From the NCBI RefSeq assembly GCF_000716675.1, contig NZ_JNXT01000107.1:1-14945 (forward strand): a stretch of DNA of 14,945 nt, read 5' to 3'. This DNA comes from Streptomyces alboflavus (GTDB taxonomy: Bacteria > Actinomycetota > Actinomycetes > Streptomycetales > Streptomycetaceae). Below, piece by piece: positions 1 to 7,283 of this stretch (positions within the stretch are counted from its first letter, which is position 1; each line of letters starts with the position of its first letter). Under the pieces are notes generated by a model, which was not told the origin of the DNA, did no database searches, and saw only the letters and a list, made by a program, of their open reading frames with translations. The position numbers and the translations under genes are program-made.

Positions 1-18
1 CCCTCAGGACCCGGGGGG

Positions 19-79
19 GGCGGGTGGGAGCCCCGCCGCGTCAGCGGCGGGACGGCTGCAGCAACGCACCACCCCGCAC
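19..79. repeat. Direct repeat copy 1 with GC-rich hairpin
   Basis: About 60 bp closely matching 141-200. It starts with GGCGGGTGGG, contains a perfect 8-bp hairpin (CCCGCCGC at 32-39, GCGGCGGG at 44-51, 4-nt loop), then GACGGC and a CCCCGCAC end. It lies downstream of the minus-strand hydratase, so it may act as a terminator in that direction. This is seen directly; membership of a dispersed Streptomyces intergenic repeat family is inference. Confidence 0.75.
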
Positions 80-140
80 CCCACCCCCGCCGGCAACGGC
101 GCACCCCGGGACGGTGCGACTGGCCCCACAGTCACGGGCG

Positions 141-200
141 GGCGGGTGGGGGAAACCCGCCGCGCAGCGGCGGGACGGCAGCAGCAGCGCCGCCCCGCAC
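141..200. repeat. Direct repeat copy 2 with GC-rich hairpin
   Basis: Second copy of the 19-79 unit in the same orientation. It has the same 8-bp hairpin (CCCGCCGC at 156-163, GCGGCGGG at 167-174) with a 3-nt loop instead of 4. The stem is conserved while the loop and the segment before it vary, as expected if the RNA or DNA structure matters. It begins 39 bp past the hydratase stop codon and is a good candidate for that gene's terminator. Confidence 0.75.
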
Positions 201-238
201 AACAGCACCCAAGAGCCCCCCAAGGCGCCCCCGCCCGA

Positions 239-1030
239 CTACCCGGGCCACTCCGGCTTCCGCTTCTCGTTGAAGGCGGCAACCCCCTCCGCCCGGTCCC
301 CGGAGAACGCCACCGCCCGCCAGGCCGCGTCCTCGACCTCCAGGCCGGCCCGGAGGTCGAGCCCGTGCCCGAGGCGCAGCGCCCGCTTGGCGGCGCGCAG
401 GCCGACGGGCGAGTTCGCGGCGATGCGGGCCGCGAGGGCGAGGGCCTCGTCCCGGTCCTCGCCGTCCCCGGCGACGATGTCGACGAGCCCCAACTCCTTG
501 GCCTCGGCGGCCTCCACCCGCCGCGCGGAGAAGATCAGCTCGGCGGCACGGGCGGCGCCCACGCGCCGGGGCAGGAGCTGCGTACCGCCGCCGCCGGGGA
601 TCACGCCGACGGACACCTCGGGCAGGCCCACCACGGCGGTGGGGTCGGCGACGATGATGTCGCAGGACAGGGCGAGTTCGAAGCCGCCGCCGAGGGCGAA
701 GCCGTGGACGGCCGCGACGGTGGGCATCGGCAGGTCGAGGACGCCGGTGTAGGCGGCGCGGGCGACGGGCCGCTGGCGCACCAACTCGGCGTCGGAGAAG
801 GAGTTCCGCTCCTTGAGGTCGGCGCCGACGCAGAAGGCGCGCTCATGGGTGGAGGTGAGGACGACGACCCGCGCGTCCGGGTCGGCGGCGAGCGCCGCGC
901 AGGCCTCGCCGATCGACCGGGCCATGGCGCTGGACACGGCGTTCATGGCCTTCGGCCGGTCCAGCGCGAGCTCGGCCACGTACCCGTGCCGCCGGACCTC
1001 CACGAACTCCCCGAACCGACGCTCGCCCAT
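239..1030 (-). CDS. Enoyl-CoA hydratase/isomerase family protein
   Basis: A 263-residue crotonase-family protein, the normal length. Family role: hydration of 2-enoyl-CoA to 3-hydroxyacyl-CoA in acyl-CoA beta-oxidation, cytoplasmic. The first oxyanion-hole segment is ERAFCVGADLKE (64-75) and the second is HGFALGGGFELALSCD (109-124). Both catalytic glutamates of true hydratases are present, Glu118 in GGGFELA and Glu138 in GLPEVSVG, 20 residues apart as in rat mitochondrial hydratase, followed by IPGGGGTQ. This favours hydratase over an isomerase-only or hydrolase member; the substrate chain length cannot be read. The ATG at 1030 has a strong GGAGGGG ribosome site just upstream. A perfect palindrome 19 bp upstream suggests separate regulation from the adenylate cyclase gene, which ends 155 bp away on the same strand. 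Confidence 0.93.
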   Translation of the reverse strand: MGERRFGEFVEVRRHGYVAELALDRPKAMNAVSSAMARSIGEACAALAADPDARVVVLTSTHERAFCVGADLKERNSFSDAELVRQRPVARAAYTGVLDLPMPTVAAVHGFALGGGFELALSCDIIVADPTAVVGLPEVSVGVIPGGGGTQLLPRRVGAARAAELIFSARRVEAAEAKELGLVDIVAGDGEDRDEALALAARIAANSPVGLRAAKRALRLGHGLDLRAGLEVEDAAWRAVAFSGDRAEGVAAFNEKRKPEWPG

Positions 1031-1049
1031 GACCCCTCCATCTGACGGT

Positions 1050-1061
1050 TAACGATCGTTA
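1050..1061. promoter_or_regulatory. Candidate TetR-type operator before the hydratase
   Basis: A perfect 12-bp palindrome, TAACGATCGTTA. It extends to 18 bp (1047-1064) with a single mismatched pair. It lies 19 bp upstream of the hydratase ATG. A CTGACA box on the minus strand (plus-strand 1073-1078) could be a -35 element, which would put the palindrome over the -10 region. Short palindromes there are typical TetR-family operators in actinobacterial fatty-acid genes. The bound regulator is unknown. Confidence 0.5.
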
Positions 1062-1185
1062 CCCGGCGATCATGTCAGCCACCGCGCCCGTTGGGTACCC
1101 GGCCCGGCGCACGGGTCAGCCACAGCGGGTCGGCGGCAGCGGCCCGGCGGTCGGTGCCGGCAGGCCAGCGGTCGGCCCCGGCGGG

Positions 1186-2541
1186 TCAGCCCCGGCGCGC
1201 GAGCAGCCAGGGCTCGACGATGCCGAGCCCACGGACCGGCCGCTGCCACATGGGCTGCAGGGCGAAGCGGTAGCCGGGCGGCTCCTCGCCCTCCTTCTCG
1301 GCCTTCTCGGCGAGGGCGGCGGCCTCGGTCTCGGAGGCGGGCGCGTCGCCGGTGCGCACCAGCTCCTCGGCGAGCGCGCCGTCGACGAGCACGGCGTCGC
1401 GGGGCGCTATCGAGGTGAGCCGGGACGCGAGGTTCACGGTGGTGCCGAAGACGTCGCCCATGCGCGTGGTGACGGTGCCGAAGGCGATGCCGACGCGCAG
1501 CTCGGGCATGGTCTCGTCGTTGGCCATGGTCTCGATGAGCCGCAGCGCGATCTCCGCGGCGGTGCCCGCGTCGTCGGCGGCGTACAGGACCTCGTCGCCG
1601 AGGGTCTTGATGAGCCGCCCGCCGTGCGCGGCGACCAGGTCGGCGGCCGTGGTCTCGAACGCCTCGACCAGCTCGCCCAGTTCCTCTTCCTCCATGCGCC
1701 GGGTGAGCCGCGTGAAGCCGACGAGGTCGGCGAACCCGACGGCGAGCCGCCGGTCGACCATCTCCTCGTCGTCGGCGGCCTGCACGACCCGCCCGGTGGC
1801 GGCGGCGAGCTGGCGCCGCCACACGTACACGAGGAACTCCTCAAGCTCCGGCAGGAGCAGTTCCACCAGGGGGTACGTGACCTCGGTGCGGGTCATGCCC
1901 GGCTCCGGGGGCTCCGTCAGGCCCTCCAGGAAGGAGTCGATCTGCCATTCGGCCAGGCGGGCGGTGGTCTGCCCGGTGGAGCGCGCCACCTGCACGGCCA
2001 TGGCCTCGCTGAGCAGCCCCGCCTCCACCAGACCCGCGAGCCGCCGCAGCGCGAGCACGTCGGCCTCGGTCAGGGCCTTGGCCTGGCCGATGTCGGGGAA
2101 GCCCATGGCCCGCCAGAAGCGCGAGGCCAGCTCCATGGAGACACCGGCGCTGCGGGCCGCCTGGAAGGGGGTGTAGCGGCGGTCGGCGCCGAGGATGAGC
2201 TGTTCGAGGCGGAGCGCGAGCGGGTCCTTGTCGGCGCCGTCCGCACCGGCCGCACCGTCGAGGCCGCCCGCGCCGTCCAGGCCCCCGGCGCCGTCGAGGC
2301 CGCCCGCCCTGTCCAGGGCACCCGCCCCGTTCAAGCCGCCGCCGGCCCCGTTCAGGCCGTTCGCGCCGCTGTCGGCCCCGCTCCCGGAGAAGTCCGGTTC
2401 GTCCGGCTTCTCGTCGGCCGGTGGGGGGTCGTCGGCCGCGTCGCCCGCGTCGCGTTCCGGGTACGCCGATTCCGCCGGGCGGGGGTCACCGTCGGGGCCG
2501 GGGGGTGTGCCCTGGCCGGAGCCGGTGTCGTCGACGGTCAC
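1186..2541 (-). CDS. cya: Class III adenylate cyclase with regulatory domain
   Basis: A 451-residue cyclase making cAMP from ATP. Residues 1-105 are acidic, Gly/Ala-rich and repetitive. Residues ~106-250 are helical and look like the autoinhibitory domain of pH-responsive mycobacterial cyclases (Rv1264 type). The catalytic domain is ~262-440. All key residues are visible: metal-binding Asp272 in FADLVGFT and Asp316 in KTLGDEV, substrate-specifying Lys312 and Asp363 in GDVFGTTVN, and transition-state Asn370 and Arg374 in VNLASRL. The Lys/Asp pair supports adenylate over guanylate specificity. No membrane segment is seen. The start is GTG at 2541 with a modest GCAGG ribosome site. I recall the S. 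coelicolor cya gene in this neighbourhood (SCO4928), shorter than this one; the extra length is in the N-terminal tail. The 155-bp gap to birA suggests its own promoter. Confidence 0.93.
   Translation of the reverse strand: MTVDDTGSGQGTPPGPDGDPRPAESAYPERDAGDAADDPPPADEKPDEPDFSGSGADSGANGLNGAGGGLNGAGALDRAGGLDGAGGLDGAGGLDGAAGADGADKDPLALRLEQLILGADRRYTPFQAARSAGVSMELASRFWRAMGFPDIGQAKALTEADVLALRRLAGLVEAGLLSEAMAVQVARSTGQTTARLAEWQIDSFLEGLTEPPEPGMTRTEVTYPLVELLLPELEEFLVYVWRRQLAAATGRVVQAADDEEMVDRRLAVGFADLVGFTRLTRRMEEEELGELVEAFETTAADLVAAHGGRLIKTLGDEVLYAADDAGTAAEIALRLIETMANDETMPELRVGIAFGTVTTRMGDVFGTTVNLASRLTSIAPRDAVLVDGALAEELVRTGDAPASETEAAALAEKAEKEGEEPPGYRFALQPMWQRPVRGLGIVEPWLLARRG
2230..2361 (-). repeat. 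Degenerate 18-bp coding repeat in cya N-terminus
   Basis: Residues 61-104 of the cyclase are built from a Leu-Asp/Asn-Gly-Ala-Gly-Gly hexapeptide, with about six recognisable copies. The two middle copies are identical in protein (LDGAGG) and the outer ones degenerate. At DNA level these are 18-bp units that could expand or contract by slippage without shifting frame. The segment lies before the regulatory domain and is probably a disordered linker. Confidence 0.8.
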
Positions 2542-2696
2542 GCCTGCTGCCCTTCCGATCTGCCGTGGTCAGATATCGACCGGCGCCAACTTTACGGCAG
2601 GTGTGCCGCAGCTCACTCCCGACTCCGGCGTGCCGGGTCGCCCGATGTCCGCGGGGCGCCCGCACGAAGCCGCGAACGGGGGCGCCGGGGCCCTCC

Positions 2697-3572
2697 TCAG
2701 CCCTCCCCCGCGGGCCGCAGGTGCACCACGTCCCCGGCCCCCACCGGCTCCCGCACCCCGTCCTCGGTGGCGAGGACGAGACGCCCGTCGCCGTCCACGG
2801 CCACGGCCTCGCCCGTGACGTCACGCCCGCCGGGCAGTTCGGCCCGGACCCGGCGGCCGAGCGTGGCGCACCCGGCCGCGTACGCCTCCTGCAGCCGGGA
2901 CGGCGCCGGGTCGCCGCCCGCCGCCCGCCAGTCCCCGTACCAGCGCTCCAGCTCACGCAGCACGGCCCGCAGCACCGGATCGCGGTCGGTGCCCGCCGCC
3001 CCGGCGAGGGCGAGGGACCCGGCGCCGGGCACGGGCAGTTCGTCGGCGCGCAGGGAGACGTTGACGCCGATGCCGACGACGATCCCGCCGCCGACGGACC
3101 CGGCGCGCTCCGCGAGGATGCCGCCTGCCTTGCGCTCCTCGCCTTCGACCGTGACCAGGAGGTCGTTGGGCCACTTCAGGGCGGTGTCGACCCCGGCGGC
3201 GCGGGCGATGCCCGCGGCGACGGCGACGCCGGTGAGCAGCGGCAGCCACCCCCATCGCTCCACCGGCACGTCGTCCGGCTTGAGCAGGACGGAGAAGAAG
3301 AGGCCGGAGCGCGGGGGCGCGCTCCAGCGCCGGTCGAGGCGGCCGCGCCCCGCGCTCTGCTCCTCGGCGACGAGGATCGCGCCCTCGGGCAGTTCGTCGG
3401 CGCGGGCGGCGAGGTCGGTGTTGGTGGAGCCGGTGGCGGCGACGACGTCGAGGGAGGTCCACAGGCCGCCCTCGCGGACGAGGGCGCGGCGCAGCGAGGC
3501 GGCGGAGAGGGGCGGCCGGTCCAGGTCGGACCAGCGGTTCGGGGGGTTGTCTGAGTCATTCGGCGGCGTCAT
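2697..3572 (-). CDS. birA: Biotin--[acyl-CoA carboxylase] ligase (BirA, no HTH)
   Basis: A 291-residue biotin protein ligase that makes biotinyl-AMP and transfers biotin to the carrier lysine of the carboxylase alpha subunit. Motifs in order: GSTNTDLA (48-55), the biotin/AMP loop AGRGR (74-78), SGLFFSVLLKP (89-99), KWPNDLLV (133-140), KAGGILAE (148-155) and GIGVNVS (167-173), then a C-terminal SH3-like cap at ~235-286. There is no N-terminal helix-turn-helix, so it is a ligase only and not a biotin-operon repressor. I chose the ATG at 3572, preceded by AGGGTGG. The frame opens 31 codons further up (3665), but that extension is atypical for the family and runs into the divergent promoter region. 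It is divergent from pccB across 150 bp. Confidence 0.93.
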   Translation of the reverse strand: MTPPNDSDNPPNRWSDLDRPPLSAASLRRALVREGGLWTSLDVVAATGSTNTDLAARADELPEGAILVAEEQSAGRGRLDRRWSAPPRSGLFFSVLLKPDDVPVERWGWLPLLTGVAVAAGIARAAGVDTALKWPNDLLVTVEGEERKAGGILAERAGSVGGGIVVGIGVNVSLRADELPVPGAGSLALAGAAGTDRDPVLRAVLRELERWYGDWRAAGGDPAPSRLQEAYAAGCATLGRRVRAELPGGRDVTGEAVAVDGDGRLVLATEDGVREPVGAGDVVHLRPAGEG

Positions 3573-3604
3573 GCAAGCCACCCTAGGTGTGGTAAACGCC
3601 GCAC

Positions 3605-3632
3605 TGCACAGGCGTATGCGCGCCGATACGCT
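3605..3632 (+). promoter_or_regulatory. Candidate pccB promoter with inverted repeat
   Basis: TGCACA (3605-3610) and TACGCT (3627-3632) are 16 bp apart, a plausible housekeeping -35/-10 pair reading into pccB. A perfect 6-bp inverted repeat, GCGTAT at 3612-3617 and ATACGC at 3626-3631, fills the spacer and overlaps the -10 box, so a repressor could sit there. It lies in the 150-bp divergent birA-pccB gap and could affect both genes. Boxes were matched by eye. Confidence 0.35.
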
Positions 3633-3722
3633 ACGGGGCAGTAGCCAGCTGGCACCGCGTGCCACCAGCGCACGCCGTCACCCGCCCCAGTCCCCATTGA
3701 GCAGGCAGGGAGCCGCGACCCG

Positions 3723-5342
3723 ATGTCCGAGCCGCAAGAGCCCAACAAGGCCGACACGCCCGACACTGAGATCGACATCCACACGACGGCCGGCAAGCTC
3801 GCCGATCTGCGGCGCCGCATCGACGAGGCGAAGCACGCGGGTTCCGCGCGGGCGGTCGAGAAGCAGCACGCGAAGGGGAAGCTGACGGCGCGCGAGCGGG
3901 TCGAACTGCTTCTGGACGAGGGCTCGTTCGTCGAGCTCGACGAGTTCGCCAGGCACCGCTCCACGAACTTCGGCCTGGAGGCCAACCGGCCGTACGGCGA
4001 CGGGGTGGTGACCGGGTACGGCACGGTGGACGGCCGCCCGGTGGCGGTGTTCTCGCAGGACTTCACCGTGTTCGGCGGCGCGCTCGGCGAGGTCTTCGGC
4101 CAGAAGATCGTGAAGGTCATGGACTTCGCGCTGAAGACGGGCTGTCCGGTGGTCGGCATCAACGACTCGGGCGGCGCCCGCATCCAGGAGGGCGTGATGG
4201 CGCTCGGGATGTACGGGGAGATCTTCCGCAGGAACACCCACGCGTCGGGGGTGATCCCGCAGATCAGCCTGGTGGTCGGCCCGTGCGCGGGCGGCGCGGT
4301 GTACTCCCCCGCGATCACGGACTTCACGGTCATGGTCGACCAGACCTCGCACATGTTCATCACGGGCCCGGACGTCATCAAGACGGTCACCGGCGAGGAC
4401 GTCGGCTTCGAGGAGCTGGGCGGCGCCCGCACGCACAACGCGACCTCCGGCGTGGCGCACCACATGGCGGGCGACGAGAAGGACGCCATCGAGTACGTCA
4501 AGTCGCTGCTCTCGTACCTGCCGTCGAACAACCTGACCGAGCCCCCGGCCTTCCCGGAGGAGGCCGACCTCGAACCGTCCGACGAGGACCGCGAGCTGGA
4601 CACGCTCGTGCCGGACAGCGCGAACCAGCCGTACGACATGCACACGGTCCTCGAACACGTCCTGGACGACGCCGAGTTCTTCGAGACGCAGCCGCTGTTC
4701 GCGCCGAACATCATCACGGGCTTCGGCCGCGTCGAGGGCCACCCGGTGGGCCTGGTCGCCAACCAGCCGATGCAGTTCGCGGGCTGCCTGGACATCGACG
4801 CGTCCGAGAAGGCGGCGCGGTTCGTGCGCACCTGCGACGCGTTCAACGTGCCCGTGATCACCTTCGTGGACGTGCCGGGCTTCCTGCCGGGCGTCGACCA
4901 GGAGCACACGGGCATCATCCGCCGCGGCGCCAAGCTCATCTACGCCTACGCCGAGGCCACGGTCCCCCTCATCACCGTCATCACGCGCAAGGCGTTCGGC
5001 GGGGCGTACGACGTGATGGGCTCCAAGCACCTGGGCGCCGACCTGAACCTGGCCTGGCCGACGGCGCAGATCGCGGTGATGGGCGCGCAGGGCGCGGTGA
5101 ACATCCTGCACCGCCGCACGATCGCGGCGGCGGACCCCGAGGACCAGGAGGCCACCCGGGCCCGCCTGATCCAGGAGTACGAGGACGCGCTCCTGAACCC
5201 GTACACGGCGGCCGAGCGCGGCTACATCGACGCCGTGATCCTGCCGTCCGAGACCCGCTCGCACCTCGTACGGGGCCTGCGTCAGCTGCGTACGAAGCGG
5301 GAATCCCTGCCTCCGAAGAAGCACGGCAACATCCCGCTGTAG
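3723..5342 (+). CDS. pccB: Propionyl-CoA carboxylase beta subunit (carboxyltransferase)
   Basis: A 539-residue carboxyltransferase that moves CO2 from carboxybiotin to acyl-CoA, giving methylmalonyl-CoA from propionyl-CoA. It has the two crotonase-like halves of the family. The N-half has acyl-CoA/oxyanion Gly-rich segments [12 protein letters not shown] (146-157) and [12 protein letters not shown] (186-197). The C-half has VDVPGFLPG (382-390), [17 protein letters not shown] (420-436) and MGAQGAVNI (453-461). Asp430 in GGAYDVMG corresponds to Asp422 of S. coelicolor PccB, the residue reported to set propionyl preference; AccB-type subunits carry a hydrophobic residue. The protein ends in the conserved PKKHGNIPL. 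The ATG at 3723 has AGGGAG 10 bp upstream. The epsilon gene follows after 36 bp, so the two are probably co-transcribed. Confidence 0.95.
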   Translation: MSEPQEPNKADTPDTEIDIHTTAGKLADLRRRIDEAKHAGSARAVEKQHAKGKLTARERVELLLDEGSFVELDEFARHRSTNFGLEANRPYGDGVVTGYGTVDGRPVAVFSQDFTVFGGALGEVFGQKIVKVMDFALKTGCPVVGINDSGGARIQEGVMALGMYGEIFRRNTHASGVIPQISLVVGPCAGGAVYSPAITDFTVMVDQTSHMFITGPDVIKTVTGEDVGFEELGGARTHNATSGVAHHMAGDEKDAIEYVKSLLSYLPSNNLTEPPAFPEEADLEPSDEDRELDTLVPDSANQPYDMHTVLEHVLDDAEFFETQPLFAPNIITGFGRVEGHPVGLVANQPMQFAGCLDIDASEKAARFVRTCDAFNVPVITFVDVPGFLPGVDQEHTGIIRRGAKLIYAYAEATVPLITVITRKAFGGAYDVMGSKHLGADLNLAWPTAQIAVMGAQGAVNILHRRTIAAADPEDQEATRARLIQEYEDALLNPYTAAERGYIDAVILPSETRSHLVRGLRQLRTKRESLPPKKHGNIPL

Positions 5343-5378
5343 CCCGCGCCGTCCGCTTCGTCCCCGAAGGGAGCCACT

Positions 5379-5585
5379 GTGATCAAGGTCGTACGGGGCA
5401 ATCCCACCCCTGAGGAGCTGGCCGCCGCCCTGGCGGTGGTCCAGGCGCGCGCCGCGGCGGCAGCGCAGGCGCCGTCCGGCGCGCCCCCGGTCCCGGCCGC
5501 CTGGGCGGACCCGGCGCGGGTGGCCCGGGAGCGGATGCCCGCACCGGGCGCGGCGGCGTGGAGCCGCACGTACTGGCCGGGGTGA
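5379..5585 (+). CDS. pccE: Acyl-CoA carboxylase epsilon subunit
   Basis: A 68-residue protein starting with IKVVRGNPTPEELAAALAVV, the hallmark of the small actinobacterial epsilon subunit. That helix is followed by an Ala/Pro-rich linker and a W/R-rich end (AAWSRTYWPG). The subunit binds the beta hexamer and raises holoenzyme activity; it has no catalytic residues. The start is GTG at 5379 with a strong GAAGGGAG ribosome site, 36 bp after the pccB stop, which implies coupled expression. A strong hairpin follows, so the transcript should end here, before the convergent FG-GAP gene. Confidence 0.93.
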   Translation: MIKVVRGNPTPEELAAALAVVQARAAAAAQAPSGAPPVPAAWADPARVARERMPAPGAAAWSRTYWPG

Positions 5586-5622
5586 GCCGAGGTGTGTGCC
5601 CGGGCTGAGTGACCCGAGGCGT

Positions 5623-5657
5623 CCGTGGGGCGCGCGATCCGTCCGCGCGCCCCACGG
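5623..5657. terminator. Bidirectional terminator between pccE and FG-GAP gene
   Basis: A perfect 14-bp GC-rich inverted repeat: arm 5623-5636 (CCGTGGGGCGCGCG), 7-nt loop, arm 5644-5657. It sits midway between two convergent genes, ends 13 bp from the FG-GAP stop codon and lacks a U-tract, as is usual in Streptomyces. It should stop transcription from both sides. Confidence 0.85.
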
Positions 5658-5670
5658 TCCGGCCTCCGGA

Positions 5671-7131
5671 TCAGCTCCCGAGCACCGACCCGAAGCTCTT
5701 GTTCTGATAGGTGAGGCCGAACGCCTTCTCGCTGAGCGCGTACGCCCCGGTCGTCGTGACCCCGGCCGCCGACCCGCGCAGCACCCAGTCCGAGCCGTCG
5801 GACCAGCGCGCCCCGGCGAACACGTCCTCGCCGGCCGCCGCGACGACGACCTCGGCCCGGCCGTCGCCGTCGGTGTCCTGCACGCGGACGGCGGAGCCGA
5901 AGCGGTCGTCGTCCTCCGCGGCGCCGGGCACGCCCGCGGTGCCCTGGTTCAGGGCCTGCGCGCCCGCGCCGGTGAGGCCGGACGCGGAGCCCTTGAGGAG
6001 CGTGACGGCGCCGGTCGCGACCCGCCCTTCCACGTCCTCGGCGGGCGCACCGACCGCGACGTCCGCGTAGCCGTCGCCGTCGACGTCGCCGACCGCGGCG
6101 CTCGCGCCGAACTCGTCGGCTCCCTCGTCCTTGCCCGGCACTCCGGGGCTGTCCTGGTCGAGGACGGTCTTGCCGCCGGTGCCCGGGCCCGCGGGGCCGC
6201 CGTAGTAGACGCCCACGCCGCCGCCCTCGCCGAGGTTGAAGTCGGTGACGACGACGTCGGCGTAGCCGTCCTTGTCGATGTCGCCGGAGCCCTTCAGGCC
6301 GGTGCGGGTCGGGGGCAGCGCGGCAGGCTGGTCGGTGAACGTCATGCCGTCGCGGCCACCGGACCAGTGGCCGAACCAGCCGTTCAGCTCGTCGCCCTCC
6401 ATGTTCTCGATGCCGGAGGCGAGCAGGTCGTCGTCGCCGTCCCCGTCGTAGTCACCGGCGTCCAGGCGCTCGACGACCCGGAAGCCGTCGCCGTCGCCCA
6501 TGGGCAGCCGCCGCTGCTCGGGCGCGCTGGTGCGGGTGAAGCCGTCGCCGGACATGCTGACGGCGCCGTAGTACGAGTGCGTGGCGAGCTGCTGCCTGCC
6601 GTCGCCGTCGAAGTCGCCGACGGCCACGGACTCGCCGTAGTACAGGTCGAGGTCGGGGTGCGGCGTCGCCGTGCTCAGGCCGCCGTTGTCCAGCCCGCCC
6701 CGGCCGCCCCACAGGACGGTCATGAGCCCGGCGTTGCCGTTCTCGCCGGGGACGCCGACGACCAGGTCGGTGTAGCCGTCGCCGTCGAGGTCCCCGGTGT
6801 CGTACGCCCCGCCGAACCGGTCGCCGGTCTCCGGGGTGCCCGGCACCTTCGCGGAGGCCTGGCTGATCAGCGCCTTGCGGCCGCCCTCGACGCCCCGCGC
6901 GGTGCCGTACAGGACGGCGATGTGCCCGGCCTTCTTGACGCCGTTCACGGTGGCCTTGGGGGTGGCGAGCACGACGTCTCCGTAGCCGTCGCCGTTGAAG
7001 TCGGCGGCCTTGGGGGCGGCGGGTCCCACGGGGGCCGCGGCGGCCGTGCCCGACAGCGGGACCAGCAGGCCCGCGGTGGCCGTCACGACCGTCGCCACCG
7101 CGGTCAGGACACTTCTGCGCATCTTGCGCAT
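5671..7131 (-). CDS. Secreted FG-GAP / integrin-alpha-like beta-propeller protein
   Basis: 486 residues from the ATG at 7131. It has a Sec signal peptide: basic MRKMRR, hydrophobic 7-27, and an AAAA-P region near 30-34 as the likely cleavage site. The mature part holds seven FG-GAP-type repeats, each with a Ca-binding DxDxDG loop starting near residues 44, 114, 173, 227, 284, 349 and 419, enough for one seven-bladed propeller. The third loop (DFDGDGRQQ) lacks the final acidic residue and the fifth has Lys (DIDKDG). There is no catalytic domain, membrane anchor or LPXTG motif. It is presumably an exported adhesion or binding protein; the ligand is unknown. The frame opens 33 codons upstream, but that part does not resemble a signal peptide and GGAG precedes the chosen ATG. 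It is convergent with pccE and divergent from mmpB. Confidence 0.88.
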   Translation of the reverse strand: MRKMRRSVLTAVATVVTATAGLLVPLSGTAAAAPVGPAAPKAADFNGDGYGDVVLATPKATVNGVKKAGHIAVLYGTARGVEGGRKALISQASAKVPGTPETGDRFGGAYDTGDLDGDGYTDLVVGVPGENGNAGLMTVLWGGRGGLDNGGLSTATPHPDLDLYYGESVAVGDFDGDGRQQLATHSYYGAVSMSGDGFTRTSAPEQRRLPMGDGDGFRVVERLDAGDYDGDGDDDLLASGIENMEGDELNGWFGHWSGGRDGMTFTDQPAALPPTRTGLKGSGDIDKDGYADVVVTDFNLGEGGGVGVYYGGPAGPGTGGKTVLDQDSPGVPGKDEGADEFGASAAVGDVDGDGYADVAVGAPAEDVEGRVATGAVTLLKGSASGLTGAGAQALNQGTAGVPGAAEDDDRFGSAVRVQDTDGDGRAEVVVAAAGEDVFAGARWSDGSDWVLRGSAAGVTTTGAYALSEKAFGLTYQNKSFGSVLGS

Positions 7132-7232
7132 ATCGGTTCGCTCCGTTCCCTGGAAACCCTCGGCTGGTTGACACCGGGCGGCACCCGGGGGTTGTACGGG
7201 TGAACGGAGTGGGGGCGCGAAGCACGGCAACT

Positions 7233-7248
7233 TGAGTACGCGTACTCA
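7233..7248. promoter_or_regulatory. Perfect 16-bp palindrome between FG-GAP gene and mmpB
   Basis: TGAGTACGCGTACTCA reads the same on both strands. It lies in the 152-bp divergent gap, 36 bp before the mmpB ATG and 102 bp from the FG-GAP start. Its size and position fit a dimeric regulator's operator. I cannot name the protein. No clear -35/-10 pair is visible beside it. Confidence 0.5.
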
Positions 7249-7283
7249 GGCGCGCGGCGCGGCGCGGTCGCACCATCGGAGCC

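Noticed and set aside
19..200. Possible CRISPR array
   Set aside because: Only two imperfect repeats of ~60 bp, both with strong hairpins, and no cas genes. It looks like an intergenic repeat.
1031..1185. Tandem repeat of GGTCGG/GGTCAGCC-like blocks in the hydratase-cya gap
   Set aside because: Units are irregular and can be explained by GC-rich low complexity; only the palindrome near 1050 stands out.
1072..3885. 937-residue plus-strand open frame
   Set aside because: It runs antisense across the cya and birA genes. Its composition is Gly/Ala/Arg/Val-rich with no domain, as expected from high-GC third positions of the real genes.
3678..5324. 548-residue minus-strand open frame
   Set aside because: Shadow of pccB, whose protein has complete carboxyltransferase motifs on the other strand.
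7243..7248. TACTCA as a -10 box for mmpB
   Set aside because: It is half of the palindrome and has no -35-like sequence 16-18 bp upstream.
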